DNA of 64,000 nucleotides from Nemertoderma westbladi (Eukaryota; Xenacoelomorpha; Nemertodermatida; Nemertodermatidae): contig JAUCBJ010006646.1 in the NCBI GenBank assembly GCA_032718475.1, positions 99,982-163,981 on the forward strand. The letters are read 5' to 3'. A program made the position numbers and the translations under genes. The stretch's first letter is position 1; each line of letters opens with the position of its first letter. Positions 1 to 12,137 of the stretch are shown here, in pieces. The notes beneath the pieces are model-generated. The model had not been told where the DNA came from. It made no database searches and worked only from the letters and a program-made list of their open reading frames with translations.

Positions 1-497
1 CAAAGGGCTCACTTACCATACATACAGCGCGCATATGCAGGGTTGTGTGAGACGCGACAGGAGTGCAGAGAGTGGGAATGAAACAGGGTTGAGTATCAGA
101 AGAGCATGGGGAGGAGGTGTGAGAGTTTGGGGGAAAGGTTAGGGGTGCGTGATCCAAGTGTGGGGGGAGGGGGGGGGCGAGCAGAGTGGAGGATGAGTCC
201 TATGGGACTAGTGAGGTGAGGAGGTGAGGAGGTTGGACGATGGTGTCCGGGGAAGAAAATTGTGTGAAGAGAAAGGGCGATCGTCTAAAATAGAGATAAC
301 CCGATGCCTTGGTTAAACTTAGCTCGCAGATGTACCAAGAATGGGTAGTGAGAACAGACCCAGAGGGACCAGCCTGGAAAAATGGCCCCAAGAAGATAAT
401 TCCACCCCACATCCAATGCTAGATTGGATTCCAGCGGAATTGGAGTGCACTAGTGGTTGATGCTATCTTCTTACCGGGAAGATAGCATGGGGGGGGG
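1..497 (+). mobile_element. 3' internal end of an LTR retrotransposon (partial)
   Basis: The window opens inside an element whose long terminal repeat begins at 498. The first 27 codons are open in frame 1 and then stop at about 79-81; they could be the tail of a pol-type ORF, but no motif is recognisable. The rest is G-rich and non-coding, ending in a G run directly before the TG of the LTR, which is where a polypurine tract belongs. The element type cannot be decided from this piece. Confidence 0.4.
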
Positions 498-1000
498 TGT
501 TAGCGGATCCAATTCGCCGCACCACCCAGCGGAATTCTAACCGCGGAATTCAGTATTCCCTGTCATGGGGAAAGTGGCGATTTACCAATTACAGTTGGCT
601 ACCCGATATTAGTAATATAATATCGGATACCAACACAATAGAGGCAATATACATTGCCATCCACTGAGAGAGATGCCAGCTCATCTCAGGGCAGAAGCTA
701 GCATATTGGCCCAGGAAAGAGAGTAGACAATGGTGGGGCAGTTTGGTGGGGCAGTGGGTGGCTTTATAGAGTCGATCGGTTTTCAACCGTCGTCGTCACC
801 AACCGCATTTATTGTGCTTGTGCTGTATTACCGGTATCTATGCTGTTATATACCTATAACATTAACACCAAACTATTTTATTATAACGGCCTTCGGCCTT
901 TCAGCCCGTAATCACCCACAGTAAGCGAACGCGGCGATGCGTATCAAACCAAAACAAAACCCGGTCGGGATTCCCTCGCCAACTCGGGGATCCCGTCACA
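498..1000 (+). repeat. 3' long terminal repeat (about 503 bp)
   Basis: The segment starts TGTTAGCGGATCC and ends GGATCCCGTCACA, so the termini are TG...CA and form an imperfect inverted repeat around GGATCC. A run of eight G immediately upstream fits a polypurine tract, which makes this the 3' LTR of a plus-strand element. The partner LTR would lie outside the window. A lone LTR with flanking sequence that looks internal by chance is the alternative. Confidence 0.5.
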
Positions 1001-1154
1001 CCTACTGCCCCCAACCTCCACTAAAATACCGAACCAACATAAACAATAATAAAATTTATAACTGCCCAAATCGACCATGAAGTACTTAGTTATTTTCACT
1101 AAGATAAAAGTGTTTGGTGGAGGGTTTGAGTGTTCCCGAATATATTAAATAAAT

Positions 1155-1715
1155 TTTTATTTGATAAATTTAGAAATTTTGATTTGATAAATTTAGAAAT
1201 TTTGATTTGATAAATTTAGAAATTTTGATTTGATAAATTTAGAAATTTTGATTTGATAAATTTAGAAATTTTGATTTGATAAATTTAGAAATTTTGATTT
1301 GATAAATTTAGAAATTTTTATTTGATAAATTTAGAAATTTTGATTTGATAAATTTAGAAATTTTGATTTGATAAATTTAGAAATTTTGATTTGATAAATT
1401 TAGAAATTTTGATTTGATAAATTTAGAAATTTTGATTTGATAAATTTAGAAATTTTGATTTGATAAATTTAGAAATTTTGATTTGATAAATTTAGAAATT
1501 TTGATTTGATAAATTTAGAAATTTTGATTTGATAAATTTAGAAATTTTGATTTGATAAATTTAGAAATTTTGATTTGATAAATTTAGAAATTTTGATTTG
1601 ATAAATTTAGAAATTTTTATTTGATAAATTTAGAAATTTTTATTTGATAAATTTAGAAATTTTGATTTGATAAATTTAGAAATTTTGATTTGATAAATTT
1701 AGAAATTTTTATTTG
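1155..1715. repeat. AT-rich 23-bp minisatellite, about 24 copies
   Basis: The unit gatttgataaatttagaaa + tttt (23 bp) repeats head to tail with almost no divergence. The only recurrent variant has T in place of the first G, seen near both ends and at about 1612-1640. There are no spacers. The near identity of copies suggests recent expansion. The array ends within a few bases of the stop codon of the small ORF at 1699-1839. Confidence 0.9.
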
Positions 1716-1839
1716 ACACTCGGTAAACTGTTTTTCGTTGGCCAGGGACAATCCCTTTCCTTTCTTTCACCAGTTTAACTAGATCGATTAGTTGGTCATG
1801 TAGTTTGATAAATGTGTGTGAGCCATTACAGCATAGCAT
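1699..1839 (-). CDS. Orphan 46-codon ORF, possible exon
   Basis: On the minus strand an ATG at 1839-1837 opens 46 codons to a TAA at 1701-1699. The composition looks protein-like: basic and acidic residues are balanced, with segments FIKLHDQLIDLVKLVKERKG and PGQRKTVYRV. I do not recognise the family. No good splice acceptor lies upstream, since the 80 bases before it contain no AG, so if real it would be a first exon or a single-exon remnant. The last codons run into the 23-bp array, so the original end may have been replaced by the repeat. A chance ORF or fossil transposon piece is possible. Confidence 0.25.
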   Translation of the reverse strand: MLCCNGSHTFIKLHDQLIDLVKLVKERKGIVPGQRKTVYRVSNKNF

Positions 1840-2235
1840 GTAGCGGTTAAATAAGTTTTGATATTAATAATTAAATTTCAATAATTAAATAAAAACAACA
1901 TAGCCAGTGCAGTTCAGTTGCAGTATTATATTCGTGTTGCTTTTCCAAAATCGTTAGAAACCAGCACCAAAATTTTACTTCCTACCTAATATCCATAAAA
2001 CACATATATGCCGATAACATATAACAGTTGCAGTTGTATTAGCGTGGTTATAATTATAATTGTATATAATCCCATAGGATAGTTGGTATTTCTTCTTCAC
2101 TACCTGCGAAATAAATATTAAAAACATGTTAGAAGTAATAATAGAGATAAAAATTGTGAAACGTTATGGTGATACGATTTGTGGTGATCCTATTTGCGTA
2201 AATATGATCATGAAAAAGATTGGAATGGAACTACT

Positions 2236-2475
2236 AGGATCGGCATGCTGCATTGAAGCTGCATTTTTATGAATGCTGTGCCGGCTTGTCGACAAAATTG
2301 CGCCGCCACAACTCCCTATCACCCATGACATTTGCTAGATCATCCGCATCTTCAAGGCCAGTGTCTTTTAAGATGCGTCTCAAGAAAGTCATGGGCTGTC
2401 CACCATGCTTATTCACTCCATGAGGCTGCCAAAGTACAAGATTATGCACTGGCTGGTCCTCACGGCGAAAGCAAT
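2236..2475 (-). mobile_element. 5'-truncated LINE fragment (3' end only)
   Basis: This is a minus-strand copy of the last 240 bp of the LINE at 58.5-61.5 kb. The translated piece carries HNLVLWQPHGVNKHGGQPM and KDTGLEDADDLANVMGD, then the shared 3' end with gcatgccgatcctagtagt. It is truncated just inside the C-terminal RT-associated region. The ATG-initiated reading (2267-2449) is only the tail of the parent protein. Confidence 0.9.
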
Positions 2476-2584
2476 GATGATGTGAGGATGTGGAAGCTAA
2501 TAGCTGAATAGATTATAGATAGTAGTCGGTGTCATCTGCAATGGAAACTTCAATTGAACCATAGAAAGATATGGATGGACCTGT

Positions 2585-2690
2585 TGAAAAATTAACGCTG
2601 CGACCGGGATTCGAACCACGTACCTCTCACAAACCAGGAATTTCACCAGCGGGTGTCGGCCTTCAACATCTTTAATATTTAATCTCCCCA
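2585..2690 (-). mobile_element. tRNA-derived SINE remnant
   Basis: On the minus strand the segment contains GGTTCGAATCCCG (plus positions 2605-2617), a canonical RNA polymerase III B box, preceded by a tRNA-like stretch. The T-stem pairs poorly, so this is not a functional tRNA gene. A tRNA-derived SINE head is the likeliest reading. Confidence 0.45.
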
Positions 2691-2699
2691 CTTTAACAT

Positions 2700-5600
2700 C
2701 TTTACCTTACTTTCTAAGTTTAGATATAGAAGTCGATGTCTCGGTGTCACCAGTTGCCGTATCCAATAAGTTTAGAGATAGTAGTCGGTGTCTCGGTGTC
2801 ACCAGCAGCCGTATCCAATAAGTTTAGAGATAGTAGTCGGTGTCTCGGTATCACCAGCAACCGTATCCAATAAGTTTAGAGATAGTAGTCGGTGTCTCGG
2901 TGTCTCGGTGTCACCAGCAACCGTATCCAATAAGTTTAGAGATAGTAGTCGGTGTCTCGGTGTCACCAGCAGCCGTATCCAATAAGTGTAGAGATAGTAG
3001 TCGGTGTCACCTGCAACTGTATCCAATAAGTTTAGAGATAGTAGTCGGTGTCACCAGCAGCCATATCCAATAAGTTTAGAGATAGTAGTCGGTGTCACCT
3101 GCAGCCATATGCAATAAGCTGGCAGATAGTAGTCGTTGTCACCTACAGCCGTATCCAATAAGTTTAGAGATAGTAGTCGGAGTCGCCAGCAGCCGTATCC
3201 AATCTGTTTAGATATAGTAGTTGGTGTCACCAGCAGCCGTATCCAATAAGTTTAGAGATAGTAGTCAGTGTTACCTGCAGCCATATCCAACATGTTTAGA
3301 GATAGTATTCGGTGTCACCTGCAGCCATATCCAATAAGTTTAGAGATAGAATTCGGTGTCACCTACAGCCGTATCCAATAAGTTTAGAGATAGTAGTCGG
3401 TGTCTCTGTGTCACCAGCTGCCGTATCCAATAAGTTTAGAGATAGTAGTCAGTGTTACCTGCAGCCATATCCAATATGTTTAGAGATAGTAGTCGGTGTC
3501 TCGGTGTCACCAGCAGCCGTATCCAATCAGTTTAGAGATAGTAGTCGGTGTCTCGGTGTCACCAGCATCCGTATCCAATAAGTTTAGAGATAGTAGTCGG
3601 TGTCTCGGTGTCACCAGCAGCCGTATCCAATATGTTTAGAGATAGTATTCGGTGTCACCTGCAGCCATATCCAATAAGTTTAGAGATAGTATTCGGTGTC
3701 ACCTGCAGCCGTATCCAATAAGTTTAGAGATAGTAGTCAGTGTTACCTGCAGCCATATCCAATATGTTTAGAGATAGTATTCGGTGTCACATGCAGCCAT
3801 ATCCAATAAGTTCAGAGATAGTATTCGGTGTCACCAGCAGCCGTATCCAATAAGTTTAGAGATAGTAGTCGGTGTCTCGGTGTCACCAGCAGCCGTATCC
3901 AATAAGTTTAGAGATAGTAGTCGGTGTCACCTGCAGCCATATGCAATAAGCTGGCAGATAGTAGTCGTTGTCACCTACAGCCGTATCCAATAAGTTTAGA
4001 GATAGTAGTCGGTGTCTCGGTGTCACCAGCATCCGTATCCAATAAGTTTAGAGATAGTAGTTGGTGTCTCGGTGTCACTAGCAGCCGTATCCAATAAGTT
4101 TAGAGATAGTAGTCAGTGTTTCGGTGTCACCAGCAGCCATATCCAATAAGTTTAGAGATAGTACTCGGTGTCACCAGCAGCCATATGCAATAAGCTGAAA
4201 GATAGTAGTCGGTGTCACCTGCAGCCATATGCAATAAGCTGGCAGATAGTAGTCGTTGTCACCTACAGCCATATCCAATAAGTTTAGAGATAGTAGTCGG
4301 AGTCGCCAGCAGCCGTATCCAATCTGTTTAGATATAGTAGTTGGTGTCACCAGCAGCCATATCCAATAAGTTTAGAGATAGTAGTCGGTGTCACCTGCAA
4401 CTGTATCCAATAAGTTTAGAGATAGTATTCGGTGTCACCAGCTGCCGTATCCAATAAGTTTAGAGATAGTAGTCAGTGTTACCTGCAGCCATATCCAACA
4501 TGTTTAGAGATAGTATTCGGTGTCACCTGCAGCCATATCCAATAAGTTTAGAGATAGAATTCGGTGTCACCTACAGCCGTATCCAATAAGTTTAGAGATA
4601 GTAGTCAGTGTTACCTGCAGCCATATCCAACATGTTTAGAGATAGTAGTCGGAGTCGCCAGCAGCCGTATCCAATCTGTTTAGATATAGTAGTTGGTGTC
4701 ACCAGCAGCCATATCCAATAAGTTTAGAGATAGTATTCGGTGTCACCAGCTGCCGTATCCAATAAGTTTAGAGATAGTAGTCAGTGTTACCTGCAGCCAT
4801 ATCCAACATGTTTAGAGATAGTATTCGGTGTCACCTGCAGCCATATCCAATAAGTTTAGAGATAGAATTCGGTGTCACCTACAGCCGTATCCAATAAGTT
4901 TAGAGATAGTAGTCGGTGTCTCGGTGTCACCAGCAGCCGTATCCAATAAGTTTAGAGATAGTAGTCAGTGTTACCTAGAGCTGTATCCAATAAGTTTAGA
5001 GATAGTAGTCAGTGTTACCTGCAGCCATATCCAATATGTTTAGAGATAGTAGTCGGTGTCTCGGTGTCACCAGCAGCCGTATCCAATCAGTTTAGAGATA
5101 GTAGTCGGTGTCTCGGTGTCACCAGCATCCGTATCCAATAAGTTTAGAGATAGTAGTCGGTGTCTCGGTGTCACCAGCATCCGTATCCAATAAGTTTAGA
5201 GATAGTAGTCGGTGTCTCGGTGTCACCTGCAGCCATATGCAATAAGCTGGCAGATAGTAGTCGTTGTCACCTACAGCCGTATCCAATAAGTTTAGAGATA
5301 GTAGTCGGTGTCTCGGTGTCACCAGCAGCCGTATCCAATATGTTTAGAGATAGTAGTTGGTGTCACCAGCAGCCATATCCAATATGTTTAGAGATAGTAT
5401 TCGGTGTCACCTGCAGCTGTATCCAATAAGTTTAGAGATAGTAGTCAGTGTTACCTGCAGCCATATCCAACATGTTTAGAGATAGTATTCAGTATCACCT
5501 GCAGCCGTATCCAATATGTTTAGAGATAGTAGTCAGTGTTACCTGCAGCCATATCCAATAAGTTTAGAGATAGTATTCGGTGTCACCTGCAGCCATATCC

Positions 5601-8600
5601 AATATGTTTAGAGATAGTATTCGGTGTCACCTGCAGCCATATCTAATAAGTTTAGAGATAGTATTCAGTGTTACCTGCAGCCATATCCAACATGTTTAGA
5701 GATAGTATTCGGTGTCACCTGCAGCCATATCCAATAAGTTTAGAGATAGAATTCGGTGTCACCTACAGCCGTATCCAATAAGTTTAGAGATAGTATTCGG
5801 TGTCACCTGCAGCCGTATCCAATAAGTTTAGAGATATAATTCGGTGTCACCTACATCCGTATCCAATAAGTTTAGAGATAGTATTCAGTATCACCTGCAG
5901 CCGTATCCAATAAGTTTAGAGATAGTAGTCAGTGTTACCTGCAGCCATATCCAATAAGTTTAGAGATAGTATTCGGTGTCACCTGCAGCCATATCCAATA
6001 TGTTTAGAGATAGTATTCGGTGTCACCTGCAGCCATATCTAATAAGTTTAGAGATAGTATTCAGTGTTACCTGCAGCCGTATCCAATAAGTTTAGAGATA
6101 GTAGTCAGTGTTACCTGCAGCTGTATCCAATATGTTTAGAGATAGTATTCGGTGTCACCTGCAGCCAAATGCAATAAGCTGACAGATAGTAGTCGTTGTC
6201 ACCTACAGCCGTATCCAATAAGTTTAGAGATAGTATTCGGTGTCACCTGCAGCCATATCTAATAAGTTTAGAGATAGTATTCGGTGTCACCTGCAGCCGT
6301 ATCCAATAAGTCTAGAGATAATATTCAGTGTTACCTGCAGCTGTATCCAATAAGTTTAGAGATAGTATTCGGTGTCACCTGCAGCCAAATGCAATAAGCT
6401 GACAGATAGTAGTCGTTGTCACCTACAGCCGTATCCAATAAGTTTAGAGATAGTATTCGGTGTCACCTGCAGCCGTATCCAATAAGTCTAGAGATAATAT
6501 TCAGTGTTACCTGCAGCTGTATCCAATAAGTTTAGAGATAGTATTCGGTGTCACCTGCAGCCAAATGCAATAAGCTGACAGATAGTAGTCGTTGTCACCT
6601 ACAGCCGTATCCAATAAGTTTAGAGATAGTATTCGGTGTCACCAGCAGCCATATCCAACATGTTTAGAGATAATAGTCGGTGTCACCAGCAGCCATATGC
6701 AATAAGCTGAAAGATAGTAGTCGGTGTCACCAGCAGCCATATGCAATAAGCTGAAAGATAGTAGTCGGTGTCTCGGTGTCACCTGCAGCCATATCCAATA
6801 TGTTTAGAGATAGTAGTCGGTGTCACCTGCAGCCATATCTAATAAGTTTAGAGATAGTATTCAGTGTTACCTGCAGCTGTATCCAATAAGTTTAGAGATA
6901 GTATTCGGTGTCACCTGCAGCCATATCCAATATGTTTAGAGATAATAGTCGGTGTCACCAGCAGCCATATGCAATAAGCTGAAAGATAGTAGTCGGTGTC
7001 ACCAGCAGCCATATGCAATAAGCTGAAAGGTAGTTGTCGGTGTATCGGTGTCACCAGCAGCCGTATCCAATAAGTTTAGAGATAGTATTCGGTGTCTCGG
7101 TGTCACCAGCAGCCGTATCCAATAAGTTTGGAGATAGTAGTCGGTGTCTCGGTGTCACCAGCAGCCAAATCCAATATGTTTAGAGATAGTAGTCGGTGTC
7201 ACCTGTAGCCATATGCAATAAGTTAGAGATAGTATTCGGTGTCTCGGTGTCACCAGCAGTCGTATCCAATAAGTTTAGAGATAGTAGTCGGTGTAACCTG
7301 CAGCCATATCCAATAAGTTTAGAGATAGTAGTCGGTGTCACCTGCAGCCATATCCAATAAGCTGGCAGATAGTAGTCATTGTCACCTACAGCCGTATCCA
7401 ATAAGTTTAGAGATAGTAGTCGGTGTCGCGGTGTCACCAGCAGCCGTATCCAATAAGTTTAGAGATAGTAGTCGGTGTCACCTACAGCTGTATCCAATAA
7501 GTTTAGAGATAGTAGTCGGTGTCACCTGCAACCATATGCAATAACCTGGCAGATAGTAGTCGTTGTCACCTACAGCCGTATCCAATAAGTTTAGAGATAG
7601 TAGTCGGTGTCACCAGCAGCTGTATCCAATAAGTTTAGAGATAGTATTCAGTGTCTCGGTGTCACCAGCATCCGTATCCAATAAGTTTAGAGATAGTAGT
7701 CGGTGTCACCAGCAGCCGTATCCAATAAGTTTAGAGATAGTAGTCGGTGTCTCGGTGTCACCAGCAGCCATATCCAATAAGTTTAGAGATAGTATGCGGT
7801 GTCGCCTGCAGCCATACCCAATAAGTTTAGAGATAGTATTCGGTGTCACCTACAGCCGTATCCAATAAGTTTAGAGATAGTACTCGGTGTCACCAGCAGC
7901 CATATGCAATAAGCTGAAAGATAGTAGTCGGTGTCACCAGCAGCCATATCCAATAAGTTTAGAGATAGTATTCGGTGTCACCTGCAGCCATACCCAATAA
8001 GTTTAGAGATAGTACTCGGTGTCACCAGCAGCCATATGCAATAAGCTGAAAGATAGTAGTCGGTGTCACCAGCAGCCATATCCAATAAGTTTAGAGATAG
8101 TATTCGGTGTCACCTGCAGCCATATCCAATAAGTTTAGAGATAGTATTCGGTGTCACCTACAGCCGTATCCAATAAGTTTAGAGATAGTACTCGGTGTCA
8201 CCAGCAGCAATATGCAATAAGCTGACAGATAGTAGTCGTTGTCACCTACAGCCGTATCCAATAAGTTTAGAGATAGTAGTCGGTGTCTCGGTGTCACCAG
8301 CAGCCGTATCCAATAAGTTTAGAGATAGTAGTCGGTATCTCGGTGTCACCAGCAGCCGTATCCAATAAGTTTAGAGATAGTAGTCGGTGTCACCTGCAGC
8401 CTTATGCAATAAGCTGGCAGATAGTAGTCGTTGTCACCTACAGCCGTATCCAATAAGTTTAGAGATAGTAGTCGGTGTCTCGGTGTCACCAGCAGCCGTA
8501 TCCAATAAGTATAGAGATAGTAGTCGGTGTCTCGGTGTCACCAGCATCCGTATCCAATAAGTTTAGAGATAGTAGTCGGTGTCTCGGTGTCACCAGCAGC

Positions 8601-9535
8601 CGTATCCAATAAGTTTAGAGATAGTAGTCAGTGTCTCGGTGTCACCAGCAGCCATATCCAATAAGTTTAGAGATAGTAGTCGGTGTCACCTGCAGCCATA
8701 TGCAATAAGCTGGCAGATAGTAGTCGTTGTCACCTACAGCCGTATCCAATAAGTTTAGAGATAGTAGTCGGTGTCTCGGTGTCACCAGCATCCGTATCCA
8801 ATAAGTTTAGAGATAGTAGTCGGTGTCTCGGTGTCACCAGCAGCCGTATCCAATAAGTTTAGAGATAGTAGTCAGTGTCTCGGTGTCACCAGCAGCCATA
8901 TCCAATAAGTTTAGAGATAGTAGTCGGTGTCACCTGCAGCCATATGCAATAAGCTGGCAGATAGTAGTCGTTGTCACCTACAGCCGTATCCAATAAGTAT
9001 AGAGATAGTAGTCGGTGTCTCGGTGTCACCAGCAGCCGTATCCAATAAGTTTAGAGATAGTAGTCAGTGTCTCGGTGTCACCAGCAGCCATATCTAATAA
9101 GTTTAGAGATAGTACTCGGTGTCACCAGCAGCCATATGCAAAAAGCTGAAAGATAGTAGTCGGTGTCATCAGCAGCCATATCCAATAAGTTTAGAGATAG
9201 TATTCGGTGTCACCTGCAGCTGTATCCAATAAGTTTAGAGATAGTAGTCAGTGTTACCTGCAGCCATATCCAATAAGTTTAGAGATAGTAGTCGGTGTCG
9301 CCTGCAGCCATATCCAATAAGTTTAGAGATAGTAGTCAGTGTTACCTGCAGCTGTATCCAATAAGTTTAGAGATAGTATTCGGTGTCACCTGCAGCCATA
9401 TCCAATAAGTTTAGAGATAGTAGTCAGTGTTACCTGCAGCTGTATCCAATAAGTTTAAGTATTCGGTGTCACCTGCAGCCAAATCCGATATGTTTAGAGA
9501 TAGTAGTCGGTGTCACCAGCAGCCATATGCAATAA
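2700..9535. repeat. 44/52-bp minisatellite array, about 150 copies
   Basis: The basic unit is 44 bp and reads aataagtttagagatagtag then tcggtgtcaccagcagccgt and atcc. Many units carry an 8-bp duplication (tctcggtg) giving 52 bp. Recurrent variants include aataagctggcagatag with gttgtcacctacagc, aataagctgaaag, gtattcggtg and catatccaatatg. Variants recur in blocks, showing higher-order duplication (compare about 3310-3580 with 4825-5100). The many 60-100-codon ORFs over this stretch are all products of the repeat. Confidence 0.95.
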
Positions 9536-9543
9536 GTTGAAAG

Positions 9544-10717
9544 GGTGTTCGGACACTTCCCCCCCGGACACTTCCCCCCCGGACAGTTCCCCCCCGCTCA
9601 AGTAGGACACTTCCCCCCCGGACACTTCCCCCCCAGACACTTCCCCCCCGCGGACACTTCCCCCCCGACTGTTCTTAACTTCGCACATTCTTATTTTTCA
9701 TTTTGTAAGGTAAACGGACCGCTTGTATCCAGACAAGTTGTATCCAATTTTCCTTTCGTAGCTCAGAAAGTGATCTTTTGCATCCCGATTTTACATTTTA
9801 TATCCAAGTTTTATTTATGGGTTTTATCAATGCAATTACATCGTATTGTTTGCTAATCTTTAAACAATTAATTATATTAGATGACCTATAAATTCCATCC
9901 CCGGAATGATATACTGTTTTTATTAACTATAGAATTATAATAATTAATTGTTTTAATTATAGGTATTATTATGTAATAGTCTTCTTCAAATTGTAGCAGA
10001 TGGGGATGAATATTATTGTTGCAATCAAAATTATACCTCTCCAGGGTAAAATCGACATGCGTCGACCTGTATTCTGTGTTCAGCATTACATATTGATATA
10101 TATATTACTACTATACTATATAGATATTATACACACTACATATTAAATTTCCTGGTTACTTGCAATATTTTTAATAGGATTTTGTTGAATTATATAATAT
10201 TGTAGTAATTTATATATTAAATTGGTTAACATTCAATACAGCTCCTACTTTAGGCTTAGTCAATTTATTATCTGATGATACAAAAATAAATTATTTCAAA
10301 GTGGTCTTAAGTCTTTCACCACGGGCACTCAGGGAAATGCCGGGGTCTGGGGGCGATAACCCCCAAGAAAAGAAGCGGGGGTTTGGGGGCGGCAGCCCCC
10401 AAGAAAAGAAGCGGGGGTTTGGGGGCGGCAGCCCCCAATTAAAAGAAATTAAAAGAATTAAAGGAATTAAAAGAAAAACAAACAAAATTTGACTATAAAA
10501 ATGTTTCTTTTATAATTTTGAAAAACTTGTCTAGATACAACTTGTCCTGTAACCATCTTTAACTTTTGTTTATTGCTTTGATGCACCCAGATTAATTTTA
10601 ACACTTTAACTGGGGGGGGAAGTGTCTGGGGGGCAAGTGTCCGGGGGGGAAGTGTCCGGGGGGGAAGTGTCCTACTTGGGCGGGGGGGAAGTGTCCGGGG
10701 GGAAGTGTCCTAGATCC
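9544..10717. mobile_element. Non-autonomous DNA transposon with G/C-run inverted ends, 8-bp target duplication
   Basis: A 1,174-bp insertion interrupts the minisatellite. Both ends consist of tandem ggacacttccccccc motifs, inward on the left (9554-9667) and complementary on the right (10611-10710), each with a matching aagtagg interruption. The flanking satellite shows gttgaaag (9536-9543) and gctgaaag (10718-10725), an 8-bp duplication with one mismatch, as hAT-type transposases leave. Inside are sub-terminal inverted matches (acaagttgtatcc near 9735; gatacaacttgtcc near 10530) and a 2.5-copy G-rich repeat at 10345-10438. No transposase ORF is present. Confidence 0.75.
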
Positions 10718-10725
10718 GCTGAAAG

Positions 10726-10840
10726 ATAGAAGTCGGTGTCTCGGTGTCACCAGCACCCATATCCAATAAGTTTAGAGATAGTAGTCAGTGTCTCGGTGTC
10801 ACCTACAGCCGAATCCAGTAAGTTTAGAGATAGTAGTCGG
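10726..10840. repeat. 44/52-bp minisatellite, segment between two insertions
   Basis: Continuation of the 2.7-9.5 kb array between the hAT-like element and the next insertion. It holds 2-3 units, including the 52-bp form. Confidence 0.9.
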
Positions 10841-11291
10841 TCAGGTCAGGTATTCTAGGTCATTCATCAAGAAAACTTGCCACCTCCATGCAGCATAAAG
10901 GAGGTGCCACCTGTAGCTGCATAGACCCTCTTACTAGGGCAAATCTTGTCCTGTAACTAGGACCCCCATCGTTCTAGGATAAGGACGCCGTTGGTCCTGG
11001 ATTAAGGACCCATATACTTGGCTGCAGGGGTATATGGCCTGGCCAGGTAGATGGTGATCTACCAATGGCTGGTCAGGAGTAGAGTGTTCTCATGTCCACT
11101 CTGAGTACACATCACTGCGACCTGCACCTGGCAGCAGGGGTACAGGGCATGACCCAGCAGATGAGCTGCACAGCCAATGGTGGGTCATGTGCGCCAGAGT
11201 AGATATGGGTGATGGGCCTCATATCTGACTCCACTGCGACACCCACCCTGTGGAACGGCAAACCAGGGTGTGGTATTTGCCCCGAGAGCTG
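10841..11291. mobile_element. 451-bp insertion element (copy A), 6-bp target duplication
   Basis: Between two pieces of minisatellite lies a unique sequence beginning tcaggtcaggtatt and ending gccccgagagctg. The satellite bases agtcgg are present on both sides (10835-10840 and 11292-11297), so a 5-6-bp target duplication is visible. The ends share only a short imperfect inverted match (TCAGGTC/TCAGCTC). An inverted, shortened copy lies at 11898-12137. No ORF of note. It could be a MITE; the class is unresolved. Confidence 0.65.
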
Positions 11292-11503
11292 AGTCGGTGT
11301 CACCAGCAGCCATATGCAATAAGCTGATAGATAGTAGTCGTTGTCACCTACAGCCATATCCAATATGTTTAGAGATAGTAGTCGGTGTCACCAGCAGCTG
11401 TATCCAATAAGTTTAGAGATAGTAGTCAGTGTTACCTGCAACCATATCCAATAAGTTTAGACATAGTATTCGGTGTCACCAGCAGCCATATGCAATAAGT
11501 TGA
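11292..11503. repeat. 44/52-bp minisatellite, distal end
   Basis: Last four to five units of the array, ending with an aataagttgaaa unit next to unique AT-rich sequence. Confidence 0.9.
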
Positions 11504-11897
11504 AAATTGTTATTATTTTTATAGAAATGAAAAGTACGGCCTAGAAAGGAACCTGTTACATTCTTGGCCCTGTGGTAATATTAAAATAGGTATTATTAAA
11601 TTTCATGGGTTTCATGCAAAGCACTGCACTCTCATTTCTTGAGAAGATAATGTATTTTTTAGCTCAAGCGGCACAACATTTCATTTGTCTTTGCCAGTTT
11701 ATATTTATAGCCATCCAGCGGCTCAGGGCAACACAGAATTGTCGCTCTCTCTCCAGTGGGGAATGAGACAGGCAGATGGTCAGGAGATAACTGACACATG
11801 TGAAGCCAATTGAGTCCGGTAATTCCACTGGCCTCTTGGACCACCGCATTACTAATGTAATGCATAGTGGGGGTTGTGATGTGCTTTTTTTGTCGAG
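11504..11897. other. Unique sequence with no supported gene
   Basis: AT-rich to 11640, then mixed composition. A minus-strand 93-codon ORF (11659-11940) runs into the repeat element at 11898 and has no recognisable motif, so I do not call it a gene. Confidence 0.4.
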
Positions 11898-12137
11898 TCA
11901 GCTCTCGGGGCGAATACCGCACCCTGGTTTGCCATTCCACAGGGTGGGTGTCGCAGTGGAGTCAGATATGATGCCCAGCACCCATACCTACTCTGATGTA
12001 CATACATCACCCACCATTGGCGGTGCAACTCATTTGCCCTAAGTAAGAGGTATCTATGCAGCCACACATGGCACTTCCTTTATGCTGCATGGAGGTGGCA
12101 AGTTTTATTGATCAATGTTCTATAATACCTGACCTGA
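11898..12137. mobile_element. Inverted, internally deleted copy B of the 451-bp element
   Basis: Begins tcagctctcggggcgaatac and ends aatacctgacctga, the reverse of copy A. Shared blocks are the end with the tggtttgcc motif, cagggtgggtgtcgcagtg, and the gcagcataaaggaggtg segment. About 200 bp present in the middle of copy A are missing. No clear target duplication. Confidence 0.65.

Noticed and set aside
589-786. Minus ORF in the LTR containing PEMSW, similar to exon 3 at 49.6 kb
   Set aside because: Only five residues agree and the contexts differ; regarded as coincidence.
1155-1715. Regular short repeat resembling a CRISPR array
   Set aside because: Copies are directly adjacent without spacers, and the context is eukaryotic.
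2788-9688. Many 60-103-codon ORFs with SNKFRDSSRC or LLSLNLLDT repeats
   Set aside because: They are translations of the 44/52-bp minisatellite on both strands and have no independent support.
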